Shown piece after piece: positions 16,897 to 25,577 of a stretch of 64,000 nucleotides of DNA. The DNA is from Micromonospora sp. WMMD1155. Lineage in GTDB: Bacteria; Actinomycetota; Actinomycetes; Mycobacteriales; Micromonosporaceae. The position numbers were made by a program, and so were the translations under genes. The stretch's first letter is position 1, and every line of letters starts with the position of its first letter. Under the pieces are notes generated by a model. It worked only from the letters and a program-made list of their open reading frames with translations. It did no database searches and had not been told where the DNA came from. Location: NCBI RefSeq assembly GCF_029581275.1, contig NZ_CP120742.1, positions 6,944,501 through 7,008,500 of the forward strand, in the 5' to 3' direction.

Positions 16897-18298
16897 AGCG
16901 AGGCCGGGTGAACCGGGGCCGCTGGGCGTACGGGACGGTGCAGTCGAAGACCGCCTTCGCCGTGCGCCCGTCGGCCGAGAGCGACGGCGAGTAGCCGGTG
17001 TGCTGGCTCGGGTCGAGCGGGAAACCCTCCCGGTCCGGCAACACCCGCAGATCCTGATCGGCCTGGAAGCGGGTGACCATCGCCCACCACAGGTCCTGGT
17101 CGGACTCGATGTCGACGTCGTCGTCCACGCACAGCACCAGCTTGGCCATCCGGAACCGCTCCAGCACCGCCTCGGCGGCGGCGCGTACCGCGACGTCGTC
17201 CTCCGGACCGCGCTTGGCCGGCCACTGCAACACCACCATCAGCTGACCGCCACCCGCCGTGTGGCAGTGCGCGGCCAGCGCCGGCGTGCCCCGCCGACGC
17301 AGCAGGTCCAGCACCGCGGCCTCCATCCCGAAGCCGAGCAGCACCGACTGCTCGTGCCCAGGCCCGGACACGGCCTGCAGGATCGGACTCTCCCGGGCGG
17401 TGATCGCGGTGACCCGGATCAACGGCAGCGCGGGATGCGCCCGGCCCTGGTAGCCGAGGAACTCCGGGGTGGCGACAGTGCCGTGCCGGCTCTCCGGCGC
17501 TCGGTCGGCCAGCAACTCGCCCTCGATGACGTACTCGGCGTGCGCGATGAACTCGGCGTCCACCGTGCGGCAGGGCAGCAGCTCCACCGGCTGCCCGGCG
17601 AGGGCGCCGGCCACCGCCAACTCGTCGAGGTCGGGTGGCACCAACGAGGTCGGGCAGCAGGACGAGAGCAGCACCGCCGGGCACAGGCCGAGGTGGACGG
17701 CCACCGGCAACGGGCTCCCCCGACGCAACGCGGCCTGGTGAGCCAGCTCCAGGTCCCGGCCGGGCACCATCCAGATGGTCAGCGTGTCCGGGCCCTGGAC
17801 GCACATCCGGTGCACCGACAGGTTGCGGACGCCGGTGTCCGGGTCGGTGGCGAGTACGGCGCCGAGGGTCAGGTAGGGCCCGGCGTCCTCGTCGGTGAGC
17901 ACCGGCACCGGCAGTGCGGTCAGGTCCACCGGCAGCGCCTCGCGGGGCCAGCGGGCCGGGTCGGGCGCGGGCACCGGCGGGCGGGGCGAGGCCACCGCGT
18001 CGAGCAGCCGGTGCGGCAGCTCGGCGGGCGTGCACCCGAGCAGGCCGGCCGCGCGCCGACGGGTGCCGTACAGGCCCATCAGCACCGCTCGGGTCGGACC
18101 GTGGTCGGGGCGTACCCGGTCGAAGAGCACCGCCGGGCCGGCACCGGTGGGCGGGGCGGCGGGCGCACCGGCCCAGCGGGCGTAGTGCGCGGAGACGCCG
18201 TACCGGGCCGGTAGTTCGGTGGCGACGCGGACCAGCTCGCCGGGGAGCGGATCGAGGGTGGCCAGGGCGTGCCGCAGGTCGACCGGTGTTCGGCTCAC
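16841..18298 (-). CDS. UbiD-family prenylated-FMN-dependent decarboxylase
   Basis: A 485-residue member of the UbiD family, which uses prenylated FMN to (de)carboxylate aromatic or alpha,beta-unsaturated acids. The order of motifs fits: N-terminal domain, prFMN/metal-binding strand (RNLSVHRMCVQGPDTLTIWM split around residue 165), and the catalytic glutamates in FIAHAEYVIEGEL (about 262-274). No UbiX (the flavin prenyltransferase) is in the cluster, so the cofactor must come from elsewhere. The GTG start overlaps the chorismate mutase stop by 4 bp with GGAGGAG upstream. It is the last gene of the cluster operon, so it may act late, on an aryl or dienyl carboxylate. Substrate unknown. Confidence 0.88.
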   Translation of the reverse strand: MSRTPVDLRHALATLDPLPGELVRVATELPARYGVSAHYARWAGAPAAPPTGAGPAVLFDRVRPDHGPTRAVLMGLYGTRRRAAGLLGCTPAELPHRLLDAVASPRPPVPAPDPARWPREALPVDLTALPVPVLTDEDAGPYLTLGAVLATDPDTGVRNLSVHRMCVQGPDTLTIWMVPGRDLELAHQAALRRGSPLPVAVHLGLCPAVLLSSCCPTSLVPPDLDELAVAGALAGQPVELLPCRTVDAEFIAHAEYVIEGELLADRAPESRHGTVATPEFLGYQGRAHPALPLIRVTAITARESPILQAVSGPGHEQSVLLGFGMEAAVLDLLRRRGTPALAAHCHTAGGGQLMVVLQWPAKRGPEDDVAVRAAAEAVLERFRMAKLVLCVDDDVDIESDQDLWWAMVTRFQADQDLRVLPDREGFPLDPSQHTGYSPSLSADGRTAKAVFDCTVPYAQRPRFTRPRFTEPSIPAPRRPAVPRPR

Positions 18299-18663
18299 CG
18301 CTCCTCCCCCGCCGACCCGGCGGCGCGGCGGGCCGCCAGCATGTCGAGTTGCATCCGGGTCAGCTCGTCGATGAGGGCACGGTAGGTGCCGACCGCCACC
18401 TCCGGTGGCATACCGTTTCCGACGGCCAGGTCGGACACCCGGTCGAGCACCTGCCGCACCCGGTCGGGCGACCGGACCGTCGCCTCGTCCGTCTTGTACG
18501 CGGTCAGCTCCTGCACCACCCGGGTGCGCTCGGCCAGCAGGGCGATGATCCGCTGGTCGAGGTGGTCGATGACGCCCCGCAGTTCGGCGATCCGGCCCGG
18601 ACCGCCGGCGGCACCGGCCGGCGGGGAGCCGGCCGGTGCCGCGAACCAGTGCTGGTCGCTCAT
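18295..18663 (-). CDS. AroQ-type chorismate mutase (possible aminodeoxychorismate mutase)
   Basis: A 122-residue all-helical protein of the AroQ alpha type, expected to convert chorismate to prephenate (or 4-amino-4-deoxychorismate to its prephenate analogue). Expected active-site residues are present: Arg29, Arg46, Lys57, Arg68 and Gln105 align with E. coli Arg11, Arg28, Lys39, Arg51 and Gln88. By the same hand alignment the two acidic residues that contact the chorismate C4 hydroxyl (Asp48, Glu52) become Ser65 and Val69. The first 20 residues are a Gly/Pro/Ala extension. ATG 18663 overlaps the cupin stop by 4 bp. It would supply the substrate of the BacA-like enzyme at 26899. Confidence 0.85.
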   Translation of the reverse strand: MSDQHWFAAPAGSPPAGAAGGPGRIAELRGVIDHLDQRIIALLAERTRVVQELTAYKTDEATVRSPDRVRQVLDRVSDLAVGNGMPPEVAVGTYRALIDELTRMQLDMLAARRAAGSAGEER

Positions 18664-19007
18664 GGCTGGGGGACCTGGTCGACCACGAAGACGACGGTGG
18701 GCTCGGCGTCGCTGCCCTGGGACCGGTGCTCCTCCTCGTCGGGGATCACGAAGCCCATGCCGGGGCGGCACGGCACCGACCGGTCCCGGAAGTGGATGGT
18801 GAACTCGCCCTGCAGGACGTAGCCGGTGTGCCCGCGCAGGCACCAGTGGTGCTCGTCGAACCCGGGCGGAAGCTCCAGCAGGCGCAGCCGCTGCCCGCCG
18901 ACGTACGAGATCTTGACGCGCCCCTCGGCGCCCGGCTTGTCCCACCTCTCCCACTCGGTGGCCGGGAAGTCGATGCCGACCGGCGTGGCGACCTGCTCAG
19001 TGGACAT
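18660..19007 (-). CDS. Small single-domain cupin
   Basis: A 115-residue cupin. The first cupin motif is degenerate (GFDEHHWCLRGHTGYVLQGEFTIHF, about 48-72, with candidate metal ligands His53, His54 and His60) and the second is PCRPGMGFVIPDEEEH (His94). The bacilysin isomerase BacB is also a cupin but has two domains, so only the fold is shared. Possible roles are isomerisation of a dienyl keto acid or binding of a pathway intermediate. It overlaps the upstream flavoprotein stop by 11 bp and the chorismate mutase start by 4 bp. Specific reaction unknown. Confidence 0.8.
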   Translation of the reverse strand: MSTEQVATPVGIDFPATEWERWDKPGAEGRVKISYVGGQRLRLLELPPGFDEHHWCLRGHTGYVLQGEFTIHFRDRSVPCRPGMGFVIPDEEEHRSQGSDAEPTVVFVVDQVPQP

Positions 19008-19695
19008 TCTCGATATCTCCTCTGGTCGGGGCGGAATCGGTGCGGCGGGGCCGCGGCACTCGTTCGTTGCGGTCCCGCCGCGGCAGGACCGGATCGCCGT
19101 CGACGCGCTGGTGCTGCTTGAGCAGCTGCACCATGTCGAGCATCCGGTGCACCATCCGCTCCAGCGCGTCGACGCCCTCGGCGTCGTGCAGGCCGGGCGT
19201 GCCGGTGGTGTTGCGCAGCAGGACGGGGAACCCGCTGCCCACCAGGATCATCCGGTTGAGCAGCAGGTTGTTGACGATCTGGTTGTGCACGGAGGAGTCG
19301 CTGTAGCGCCGCCCGGTTACGATGATGCCGCCCACCTTGTCCGCCAGCGGACGGGTGAAACGCAGGTAGCCGACGCCCGCGCGCTCGATGAAGACCTGCA
19401 TGAGGTGGGCCAGGCCGAAGCCGTGCACCGGGGCCGCGTAGATCAGCCCGTCGGCGGCTGTCATCTGCTCCACCAGGGCGGGGACGTCGTCGTCCACCTG
19501 GCAGGGCAGGGTGCGGCTGTTGCAGTCGCCGCACGGGCTGCACGGCGAGATCCGGTGCTCACGTAACTGGATGGTGCGCAGGACGGCACCCCGCTCGGCG
19601 ATGAGTCGTCCCGCGTACGCGATGGCGTGGTCGGTGTTGCCGCCGACCCGCTCCGATCCGTTGATGGCGAGGATGGTCCCTGCTTCGCTGTGCAC
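18997..19695 (-). CDS. Iron-sulfur flavoprotein, NADPH-dependent FMN reductase fold
   Basis: GTG 19695 has GGGGG 5 bases upstream; GTG 19701 is an alternative. The 232-residue product has a flavodoxin-like fold with an FMN phosphate loop (INGSERVGGNTDHA, 11-24) and a compact cysteine motif C52-x2-C55-x2-C58-x6-C65, as in iron-sulfur flavoproteins that hold a 4Fe-4S cluster beside FMN. APVHGFGLAHLMQVFIER (about 100-118) is the typical flavin-contact and dimer segment. It could deliver electrons to reduce a dienyl or quinonoid intermediate, or supply reduced flavin. It sits between the TrpB-like and cupin genes of the cluster; the gap to the former is about 55 bp. Confidence 0.82.
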   Translation of the reverse strand: MHSEAGTILAINGSERVGGNTDHAIAYAGRLIAERGAVLRTIQLREHRISPCSPCGDCNSRTLPCQVDDDVPALVEQMTAADGLIYAAPVHGFGLAHLMQVFIERAGVGYLRFTRPLADKVGGIIVTGRRYSDSSVHNQIVNNLLLNRMILVGSGFPVLLRNTTGTPGLHDAEGVDALERMVHRMLDMVQLLKQHQRVDGDPVLPRRDRNERVPRPRRTDSAPTRGDIENVH

Positions 19696-19754
19696 TTTCA
19701 CCCCCGGTACTCGTCGCGGGGTGGGCGCCGCACCGCGCCCACCCCCTTGCGAGG

Positions 19755-21059
19755 TCAGTCCGTCAGCTTCCCGGCGAAGTAGTCGATGTAGGCCTGCATG
19801 TCGAAGTGGCCGTGCCCGGACAGGGAGAAGACGATCGCCTTCGACTCGCCCGTCTCCCGGCACTGGATCGCCTCGTCCACCGCCACCCGCACCGCGTGGG
19901 TGGACTCGGGGGCCGGCACGATCCCCTCACTGCGGGCGAACAGCACACCGGCCTCGAAGCAGGCGGTCTGCGGCACCGCCCGCGCCTCGATCAGGTCGAT
20001 CTCCCGCAGCGCGCTCACCACCGGCGCCATGCCGTGGTAGCGCAGCCCACCGGCGTGGATCGACGGCGGGTGGAAGTCGTGGCCCAGGGTGTGCATCTTG
20101 GCCAGCGGGGTGAGCCCGGCGGTGTCGCCGAAGTCGTACTCGTAGCTGCCCTGGGTCAGCGACGGGCAGGAGGCGGGCTCGGCGGCGACGAACCGCACCG
20201 CCGGGCCGCCGCCCCACTGGCGGCGCAGGAACGGCAGGGCCAGCCCGGCGAAGTTGGAGCCGCCGCCGGCCGCGCCGACCACGATGTCCGGGTAGTCGTC
20301 GGCCATCGCCAACTGGAGCAACGCCTCCTGACCGATGATGGTCTGGTGCATCAGCACCAGGTTGAGCACCGAACCGAGGGCGTACTTGGCGCTGCCGCCG
20401 CTGCTCATCGCCGCCTCCACCGCCTCGGAGATGGCCAGGCCGAGGCTGCCGCTGGAGTCCGGGTCGGCGGCGAGCGCCGCCCGGCCCGCCCCGGTGCGGT
20501 CGCTCGGGCTCGCGGTGACCGACGCCCCGAACGTCTCCATCAGGCCCCGCCGGTACGGCTTCTGGTCGTAGCTGACCCGCACCATGAAGACCTCGCAGTC
20601 GAGGCCGAAGTAGGAGCAGGCCATCGACAGCGAGCTGCCCCACTGGCCGGCACCGGTCTCCGTGGTCAGCCGCTGCACACCGTCCTGCTTGCTGTAGTAC
20701 GCCTGCGGGACGGCGGTGTTCGGCTTGTGGCTGCCGGCCGGGCTGACCCCCTCGTACTTGAAGTAGATCCGGGCCGGCGTGCTGAGGGCCTGCTCCAGCC
20801 GACGGGCCCGCACCAGCGGGCTGGGCCGCCACTGCCGGTAGATGTCGAGCACCGGCCCGGGGATGTCGATGTCCCGCTCGGTGGAGAACTCCTGCTCGAC
20901 CATGCCGGTGGCGAAGAGCGGTTCGAGGTCGGCCGGGGTGATGGGCTCCCGGGTGCCGGGGTGCAGCATCGGAGGGAGCCCCTTGGGCAGATCGGGGACC
21001 ACGTTGTACCAGGTCGTCGGGATGTCGCTCTCGGGCAGCACGAACTTCGTCGCGGTCAT
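19755..21059 (-). CDS. TrpB2-type PLP-dependent tryptophan synthase beta-like enzyme
   Basis: The 434-residue protein is of the TrpB2 subgroup by length, the long N-terminal extension ([18 protein letters not shown]) and motifs. The PLP lysine lies in [13 protein letters not shown] (about 110) and the catalytic Glu in TETGAGQWG (about 132-140); the phosphate-binding GGGSN is near residue 248. TrpB enzymes join L-serine to a nucleophile, normally indole. No trpA is nearby, so the enzyme must act alone or on a different acceptor. In this cluster it could build a beta-substituted alanine from an aromatic or enamine nucleophile. The start has GAAGAGG upstream and follows the MFS gene by about 21 bp. 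Confidence 0.88.
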   Translation of the reverse strand: MTATKFVLPESDIPTTWYNVVPDLPKGLPPMLHPGTREPITPADLEPLFATGMVEQEFSTERDIDIPGPVLDIYRQWRPSPLVRARRLEQALSTPARIYFKYEGVSPAGSHKPNTAVPQAYYSKQDGVQRLTTETGAGQWGSSLSMACSYFGLDCEVFMVRVSYDQKPYRRGLMETFGASVTASPSDRTGAGRAALAADPDSSGSLGLAISEAVEAAMSSGGSAKYALGSVLNLVLMHQTIIGQEALLQLAMADDYPDIVVGAAGGGSNFAGLALPFLRRQWGGGPAVRFVAAEPASCPSLTQGSYEYDFGDTAGLTPLAKMHTLGHDFHPPSIHAGGLRYHGMAPVVSALREIDLIEARAVPQTACFEAGVLFARSEGIVPAPESTHAVRVAVDEAIQCRETGESKAIVFSLSGHGHFDMQAYIDYFAGKLTD

Positions 21060-21080
21060 GGCCTCTTCCAGGGGTGGATG

Positions 21081-22304
21081 TCAGGAACTGGTGGTGGCCG
21101 GCTCGGCAGGTGACGGCACGGACCGGGCAGCCGGTCGCATCCGCAGCACTGCGAACGCGACCACGCCGACCACCGGGGTCAGCAGGAGCAGGAGGAGGAC
21201 GGGCTGGTGACCACCGGTCTGCCAGACGAAGCCGAGGCCCATCGGCACGACCAGGCGGGCGGAGCTGAGCACGAAACCGTTCAGGGCCATGAAGCCGCTG
21301 ACCCGGTGCTCCTCGACGTGGTCGGCGATGTAGGTGGGCACCACCACCGAGGCGATGATCTCCCCCAGCGTCCAGACCACCGTGGACAGCAGCACGGCGG
21401 GCAGCGAGAACGCGAACACCAGCACCGCCATCCCGGTGGACCAGAGCAGGCCCGCGACGACCAGCAGGGTACGCGTGGAGTACGCCTTCATCCGCTTCTC
21501 GATCAGCAGACTGGCGCTGACCACGACCACACTGTTGATGGTGTAGACCGCACCCACCACCGCCACCGACGAGTGCAGGACGGTGGTGACCGCGAGCGGC
21601 AGCGTGTATTCCAGACCGATCAGTGGTGCGACGTAACAGAACGAGACGACCACCAGCACCGCCACGTCGAGGTCGCGCAGCAGCCCGGCCCGACGGGTGC
21701 CGGCGACCGGTGAGGCCACCGGCACGCGCCGGGTGTCGGCCGGCACGAACAACCAGATGGTGGCCGCCGCGACCAGGCCGAGTAGGATGTTCCCGGCGAA
21801 CATCAGCTGGTAGGAGTAGGCCGCCGCGATCCCGCCGAGCAGGGGGCCGACACCCATGCCGAGGTTGTTGGCGAGGTAGCTGACGGTGTACGCGAACGGC
21901 CGCTGCTCGGGCTCGGTCAGGTCGGCGATGAGCGTGTTCGCCGCCGGGGCGAACATCCCCATCCCGACCAGCGCGACGAAGAGCAGCGCCGCGTACGTCC
22001 AGGTGGGGCCGTCGAGCAGGGCGAGACCCAGGTAGCCGACCGCGTTGAGCAGCAGGCTCGACACCAACGCGGCGCGTCGGCCGGCGCGACCGCACACCGG
22101 GCCGCTGAGCAGGCTGCCGGCGAGCAGGCCGGTGCTGCCGACGGAGATCAGCACACCCGCCTCGCCGGTGCTGAGGTGCCGGCTCTGCACCAGGTAGACC
22201 GCCAGCAGCGGGAAGACGAACATGCCGGCCCGGTTGATGAAGGAGGCGTAGACCAGCATCCGCAGCGGGCGCGGTAGGGCCTGGAACCGGCCCAGCCAGC
22301 TCAC
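21081..22304 (-). CDS. MFS transporter, probable product exporter
   Basis: A 407-residue membrane protein with about twelve hydrophobic segments. The MFS loop 2-3 motif is recognisable (GSLLSGPVCGRAGRRAALV, split around residue 70), and the N-half continues NNLGMGVGPLLGGIAA. It resembles drug or metabolite exporters; the bacilysin cluster likewise has an MFS exporter (BacE) used for self-protection. The GTG start overlaps the ATP-grasp stop by 4 bp, so it is co-translated with the ligase. Export of the cluster product is inferred. Confidence 0.85.
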   Translation of the reverse strand: MSWLGRFQALPRPLRMLVYASFINRAGMFVFPLLAVYLVQSRHLSTGEAGVLISVGSTGLLAGSLLSGPVCGRAGRRAALVSSLLLNAVGYLGLALLDGPTWTYAALLFVALVGMGMFAPAANTLIADLTEPEQRPFAYTVSYLANNLGMGVGPLLGGIAAAYSYQLMFAGNILLGLVAAATIWLFVPADTRRVPVASPVAGTRRAGLLRDLDVAVLVVVSFCYVAPLIGLEYTLPLAVTTVLHSSVAVVGAVYTINSVVVVSASLLIEKRMKAYSTRTLLVVAGLLWSTGMAVLVFAFSLPAVLLSTVVWTLGEIIASVVVPTYIADHVEEHRVSGFMALNGFVLSSARLVVPMGLGFVWQTGGHQPVLLLLLLTPVVGVVAFAVLRMRPAARSVPSPAEPATTSS

Positions 22305-23527
22305 GCGTCACCGACCGGCTCGGTGACCACCTGGAAGGCGTCCCGGATCACCTTGAACCGGGCGCGGACGTCGTCGAAGTCGCGCCCCTCGCAGACGTAC
22401 CAGCCGAGGACGTCGTTGGAGGCGGTCGGCGCGGCGAGCACGTCACCGACGCTCTTCCACACGTCCGCGTCGAGCACCGAGTCGAGTGCCCGCAGCTCGT
22501 CCGCCGTGGTGATCGCGGTGATCCGGCCGTACCGGTCGGAGCACAGGTACTCGGTGCCGATCTCCGGGCCGACGGTGGCCGCCGGCACGTGCCCCGGGTC
22601 CAGTTCGAGTCGGCACCACTCCCCGGCCAGGTTGATCCCCCGCCCGGCCTGGATGGCGGGGACGATCGAGCCGCCACCCGCCCGGGCGGCCGCCTCGCCG
22701 AAGACCAGCCCGCCGTCGTCGAGGAGGAAGAACTCCACGTGCGCCACGCCGGTACGCATGCCGAAGCCGCGCAGCACGGTGGCGCTGGCGGCCACGATGC
22801 GCCGCTCCGCCGGGGTCAGGTCGTGCTTGCGGGAGACCGTGCCGCCGGGCTCGTCGCGGAACTCCAGGATGGAGTACGTGTAGCGGGACAGCTGGTCGAA
22901 GACCACCTCGCCGTCGCGCAGCAGCGAGTCGACGTGGTACTCGACGCCCCGGACGTACTCCTCCACCCGGTAGTCGTGCCGGTCGTCGGCGACCAGCGGC
23001 CACACCCGGGCCAGGTCCTCGGCGGAGTCCACCCGGTGCGTGTCGCCGCAGGCCCAGCCGGCGTACGGCTTGATGACCACCGGCCAGCCCACCTCGGCGG
23101 CGAACTCGGCGACCGCGCCGATCGTCTCGGGTCGGCACGAGCGGGCCACCGGCACGCCCAGCTCGACGGCCCGGCGGTGCATGACGTTCTTGTCCCGGAA
23201 GGTCAGCGCCTCCTCCGGGTCGAGACCCGGGATGCCGTGGTCGCGGCGGCAGCGCGCGGCGGTGAGCACGTCGCCCTCGAAGAGCGGGAAGATGCGCTCC
23301 ACCGGGTGCGCGGCGAGGATCGTGGTGACCACCGCGCGAACGGCTTCGGAGTCGTCGAGGTCGGCGAAGTAGCAGGGCAGTCCGGCGGCTTCGGCGGCCG
23401 GCTGCCCGGTCGGCAACAGCGCGACGGCGGCCACGCCCAGCTCGGCTGCGGCGGCGACGACACTGCGGAACTGGGCCGCGTACCGACCGGCCGCGGGTCG
23501 GTAGATCACCAGGATCGCGCGGTTCAC
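22301..23527 (-). CDS. ATP-grasp carboxylate-amine ligase
   Basis: GTG 23527 follows GGGAG and gives 408 residues. The fold is ATP-grasp: an N-terminal Rossmann-like part (AILVIYRPAAGRYAAQF), nucleotide-binding strands (GWPVVIKPYAGWACGDT, about 150-165; YRVEEYVRGVEYHVDS, about 195-210), and the metal/phosphate motif VAHVEFFLLDDGGLVFGEAAARAGGG (about 275-300, split). Such enzymes activate a carboxylate as acyl-phosphate and join it to an amine; BacD of bacilysin is an amino-acid ligase of this class. With no NRPS in the cluster, this is the best candidate for forming an amide or dipeptide bond. Overlaps the B3/4 gene stop and the MFS start by 4 bp each. Confidence 0.88.
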   Translation of the reverse strand: MNRAILVIYRPAAGRYAAQFRSVVAAAAELGVAAVALLPTGQPAAEAAGLPCYFADLDDSEAVRAVVTTILAAHPVERIFPLFEGDVLTAARCRRDHGIPGLDPEEALTFRDKNVMHRRAVELGVPVARSCRPETIGAVAEFAAEVGWPVVIKPYAGWACGDTHRVDSAEDLARVWPLVADDRHDYRVEEYVRGVEYHVDSLLRDGEVVFDQLSRYTYSILEFRDEPGGTVSRKHDLTPAERRIVAASATVLRGFGMRTGVAHVEFFLLDDGGLVFGEAAARAGGGSIVPAIQAGRGINLAGEWCRLELDPGHVPAATVGPEIGTEYLCSDRYGRITAITTADELRALDSVLDADVWKSVGDVLAAPTASNDVLGWYVCEGRDFDDVRARFKVIRDAFQVVTEPVGDA

Positions 23528-24300
23528 GAGCGGCTCCCACTGTCGCTGCCGACCGGGGCGGTACGCAGGACGGCGCTCGTCGCCGCGCCGTCGAGCACCG
23601 CCTCCTGCCGCGTGCTGTCGGACAGTTCGTCGAGGACGGTGGCGAGCCGGGCGAGCGCGTCCACCACCTCGGCCCGGCCGCCGGGGTGGGCCGACTCGAC
23701 GGTGAGCAGCAGCCGGTGCCGCCCCAGATCGGTGCGGACCAGGTGGCCCTGCCGCCAGTTCCAGCGCCGCGAGTGGGCCCGCCCGTCGGCGTCGGCGTAG
23801 ACGACCTCGCCCGGCTCGGGCCGCTCGGGGGCGTCGGGAGCGCCGAGCGGCAGGTACGTCTCGGTGCCGTCGGCCGGCCGGACGACGAGGTCGGCGAGGC
23901 CGTCGACGGCGCACGAGGCCACCGGCAGCGCCGCGCCGAGCGACACCGCGTTGCAGAGGTCGACCAGGGCGTTGATCCGGGGCAGCCGGTCACCCTTGGC
24001 GACCCGGCGGGCGATGGACTCGGCGGCGCAGGGGAACCGGTTCGGGTTCACCCCCACCGCCCGGTACGCCTCCCGCCAAGCGGCGATGCCCGGCAGGTCG
24101 GCCACGCCCGCCTTGTCCAGACCGGCCGCGTGCAGCGCGTCCTCGGCGGCGGTGAGAAGCGCCGACACGGCGGGAGGAGCCGGAGCGACATCGACCACCG
24201 GCACGGCGATCACGCCGAGCACGTAGTCCGGCACCGCGGTCAGCACCCGGTCGTCGATGCGCACGGTGAGGGTGTCCACACCGTCGCTGAGCTGGGTCAT
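23524..24300 (-). CDS. Free-standing PheRS-beta B3/4-domain protein (tRNA-editing type)
   Basis: The 258-residue product matches the B3/4 domain of phenylalanyl-tRNA synthetase beta, with WREAYRAVGVNPNRFPCAAESIARR and LPRINALVDLCNAVSL (about 75-120) as clearest motifs. In PheRS the domain hydrolyses tRNA-Phe mischarged with tyrosine; stand-alone versions are known but few are characterised. Within a cluster expected to make a Phe/Tyr-like amino acid, it may clear tRNA charged with that analogue, protecting the producer. It lies between an MFS gene (4-bp ATGA overlap) and the ATP-grasp gene (4-bp overlap). An alternative is a catalytic role on an aminoacyl intermediate. Confidence 0.82.
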   Translation of the reverse strand: MTQLSDGVDTLTVRIDDRVLTAVPDYVLGVIAVPVVDVAPAPPAVSALLTAAEDALHAAGLDKAGVADLPGIAAWREAYRAVGVNPNRFPCAAESIARRVAKGDRLPRINALVDLCNAVSLGAALPVASCAVDGLADLVVRPADGTETYLPLGAPDAPERPEPGEVVYADADGRAHSRRWNWRQGHLVRTDLGRHRLLLTVESAHPGGRAEVVDALARLATVLDELSDSTRQEAVLDGAATSAVLRTAPVGSDSGSRS

Positions 24301-25577
24301 CGTGATCCTCGTAGGGTTCGGGTCCGATTGTCGGTCCGACCGTACGCAGCGGGGTGACCACCGGGTGTGGCCAATCCGGGGTGATCCGGTGAGGCCAATC
24401 CGGCGGTCGGCGGCCGACCGTCGGAGCGGGTCCGCGCGCCGAGCAGCGTGGTGCTCAACGCCAGCACACAGAGTGCCGCGCCGACCGGCCCGAGCAGGTC
24501 GAGGGCGTCCGCGCCACCGTGTCGCAGCAGCCGGTTGCCGAGGAATCCGCCGAGCGCGATGCCCACGAACGTGGCCGACGAGTTGAGCGAGAGCAGCAAC
24601 GGACCGGAGGTCGGCGCGACGGTGAAGAGCCGGTGCTGCTGGGCCGGCTGGGTGGCCATCGCGAAGACGCCCCAGACCGCCATGGCCAGCGCGGCGGGCA
24701 GCAGCGCCTGCCGGGTCAGCGGCAGGGTGACCAGCACCAGGGCGAGCCCGGCGACCGACACCAGCAACACCGGCACGCCACCCCACCGGTCGGTGGCGCG
24801 TCCGCCGAGCACGGTCCCGGCGACCGCCGGCACGCCGAAGACCAGCAGCAGCACCGCGAGGACGGTGCCGTCGCCGTCGGTGGCCGGCGCGAGCAGCGCC
24901 CCGACGTAGGTCAGCGCGAGGTAGCCGCCGGTCATGAACAGCGCGGTGGTGAGCACGGCCAGGCCGACGCGGCTGTCGCGGGCCGGGGCGAGCCGGGCGG
25001 CCAGCGACGGGCCCGGCGGCAGCGCCAGCGCGGGCAGCCCGACGGTCACCGCCACCGCGCAGGCCGCGCCGACGGCGGCGAGCAGCCAGAAGGTGGCCCG
25101 CCACTGGAGGTCGGCGGCGAGCCAGGTGCCGAACGGCACCCCGGCGACGGTGGCGGCGGAGAGGCCACCGAGCACCACCGCCATGGCCCGGGCCCGCCGC
25201 TGCGGTGGGGCCAGGGCGGCCGCCGACGCGGTGGCCGCGGGGATGTAGAGCGCGGCGCTGGCCGCCGTGAGGACCCGGGCCAGCAGCAGCAGCGGCAGGT
25301 CGGGGGCGAGCGCGGAGGCGACGTTGCCCACGGTGAACCCGACCAGCGAGACCACCAGCACGGTACGCCGTTCCAGCCGGCCGGTCAGGGCGCCGAGAAG
25401 CGGCGCGGCGACCGCGTACGCGAGGGCGAAGACGGTGCTCACCCATCCGGCCGCGGCGACGCTCACCCGCAGGCTGTCGGCCACCTCGGGGAGCACACCG
25501 GCGACCACGAACGTGTCGGTGCCGATGGCGAAGGCACCCACCGCGAGCAGGCCGACGACGGGTACGCCCCGACGCAT
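24297..25577 (-). CDS. MFS transporter, DHA1-type drug/metabolite exporter
   Basis: A 426-residue protein with twelve predicted membrane segments. The DHA1-type features are clear: TDTFVVAGVLPEVADSL in helix 1, the loop motif LGALTGRLERRTVLV (about 62-76), and the antiporter-like motif VAGVPFGTWLA in helix 5. The last 55 residues are a polar, Arg-rich tail. It is unrelated in detail to the other MFS protein in the cluster, so the two may differ in role (export versus precursor uptake or efflux of an intermediate). The ATG overlaps the amidohydrolase stop by one base. Confidence 0.85.
   Translation of the reverse strand: MRRGVPVVGLLAVGAFAIGTDTFVVAGVLPEVADSLRVSVAAAGWVSTVFALAYAVAAPLLGALTGRLERRTVLVVSLVGFTVGNVASALAPDLPLLLLARVLTAASAALYIPAATASAAALAPPQRRARAMAVVLGGLSAATVAGVPFGTWLAADLQWRATFWLLAAVGAACAVAVTVGLPALALPPGPSLAARLAPARDSRVGLAVLTTALFMTGGYLALTYVGALLAPATDGDGTVLAVLLLVFGVPAVAGTVLGGRATDRWGGVPVLLVSVAGLALVLVTLPLTRQALLPAALAMAVWGVFAMATQPAQQHRLFTVAPTSGPLLLSLNSSATFVGIALGGFLGNRLLRHGGADALDLLGPVGAALCVLALSTTLLGARTRSDGRPPTAGLASPDHPGLATPGGHPAAYGRTDNRTRTLRGSR

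Noticed and set aside
18660..19007. Cupin as a BacB orthologue
   Set aside because: It is a single small cupin domain of 115 residues, whereas BacB is a two-domain cupin about twice as long.
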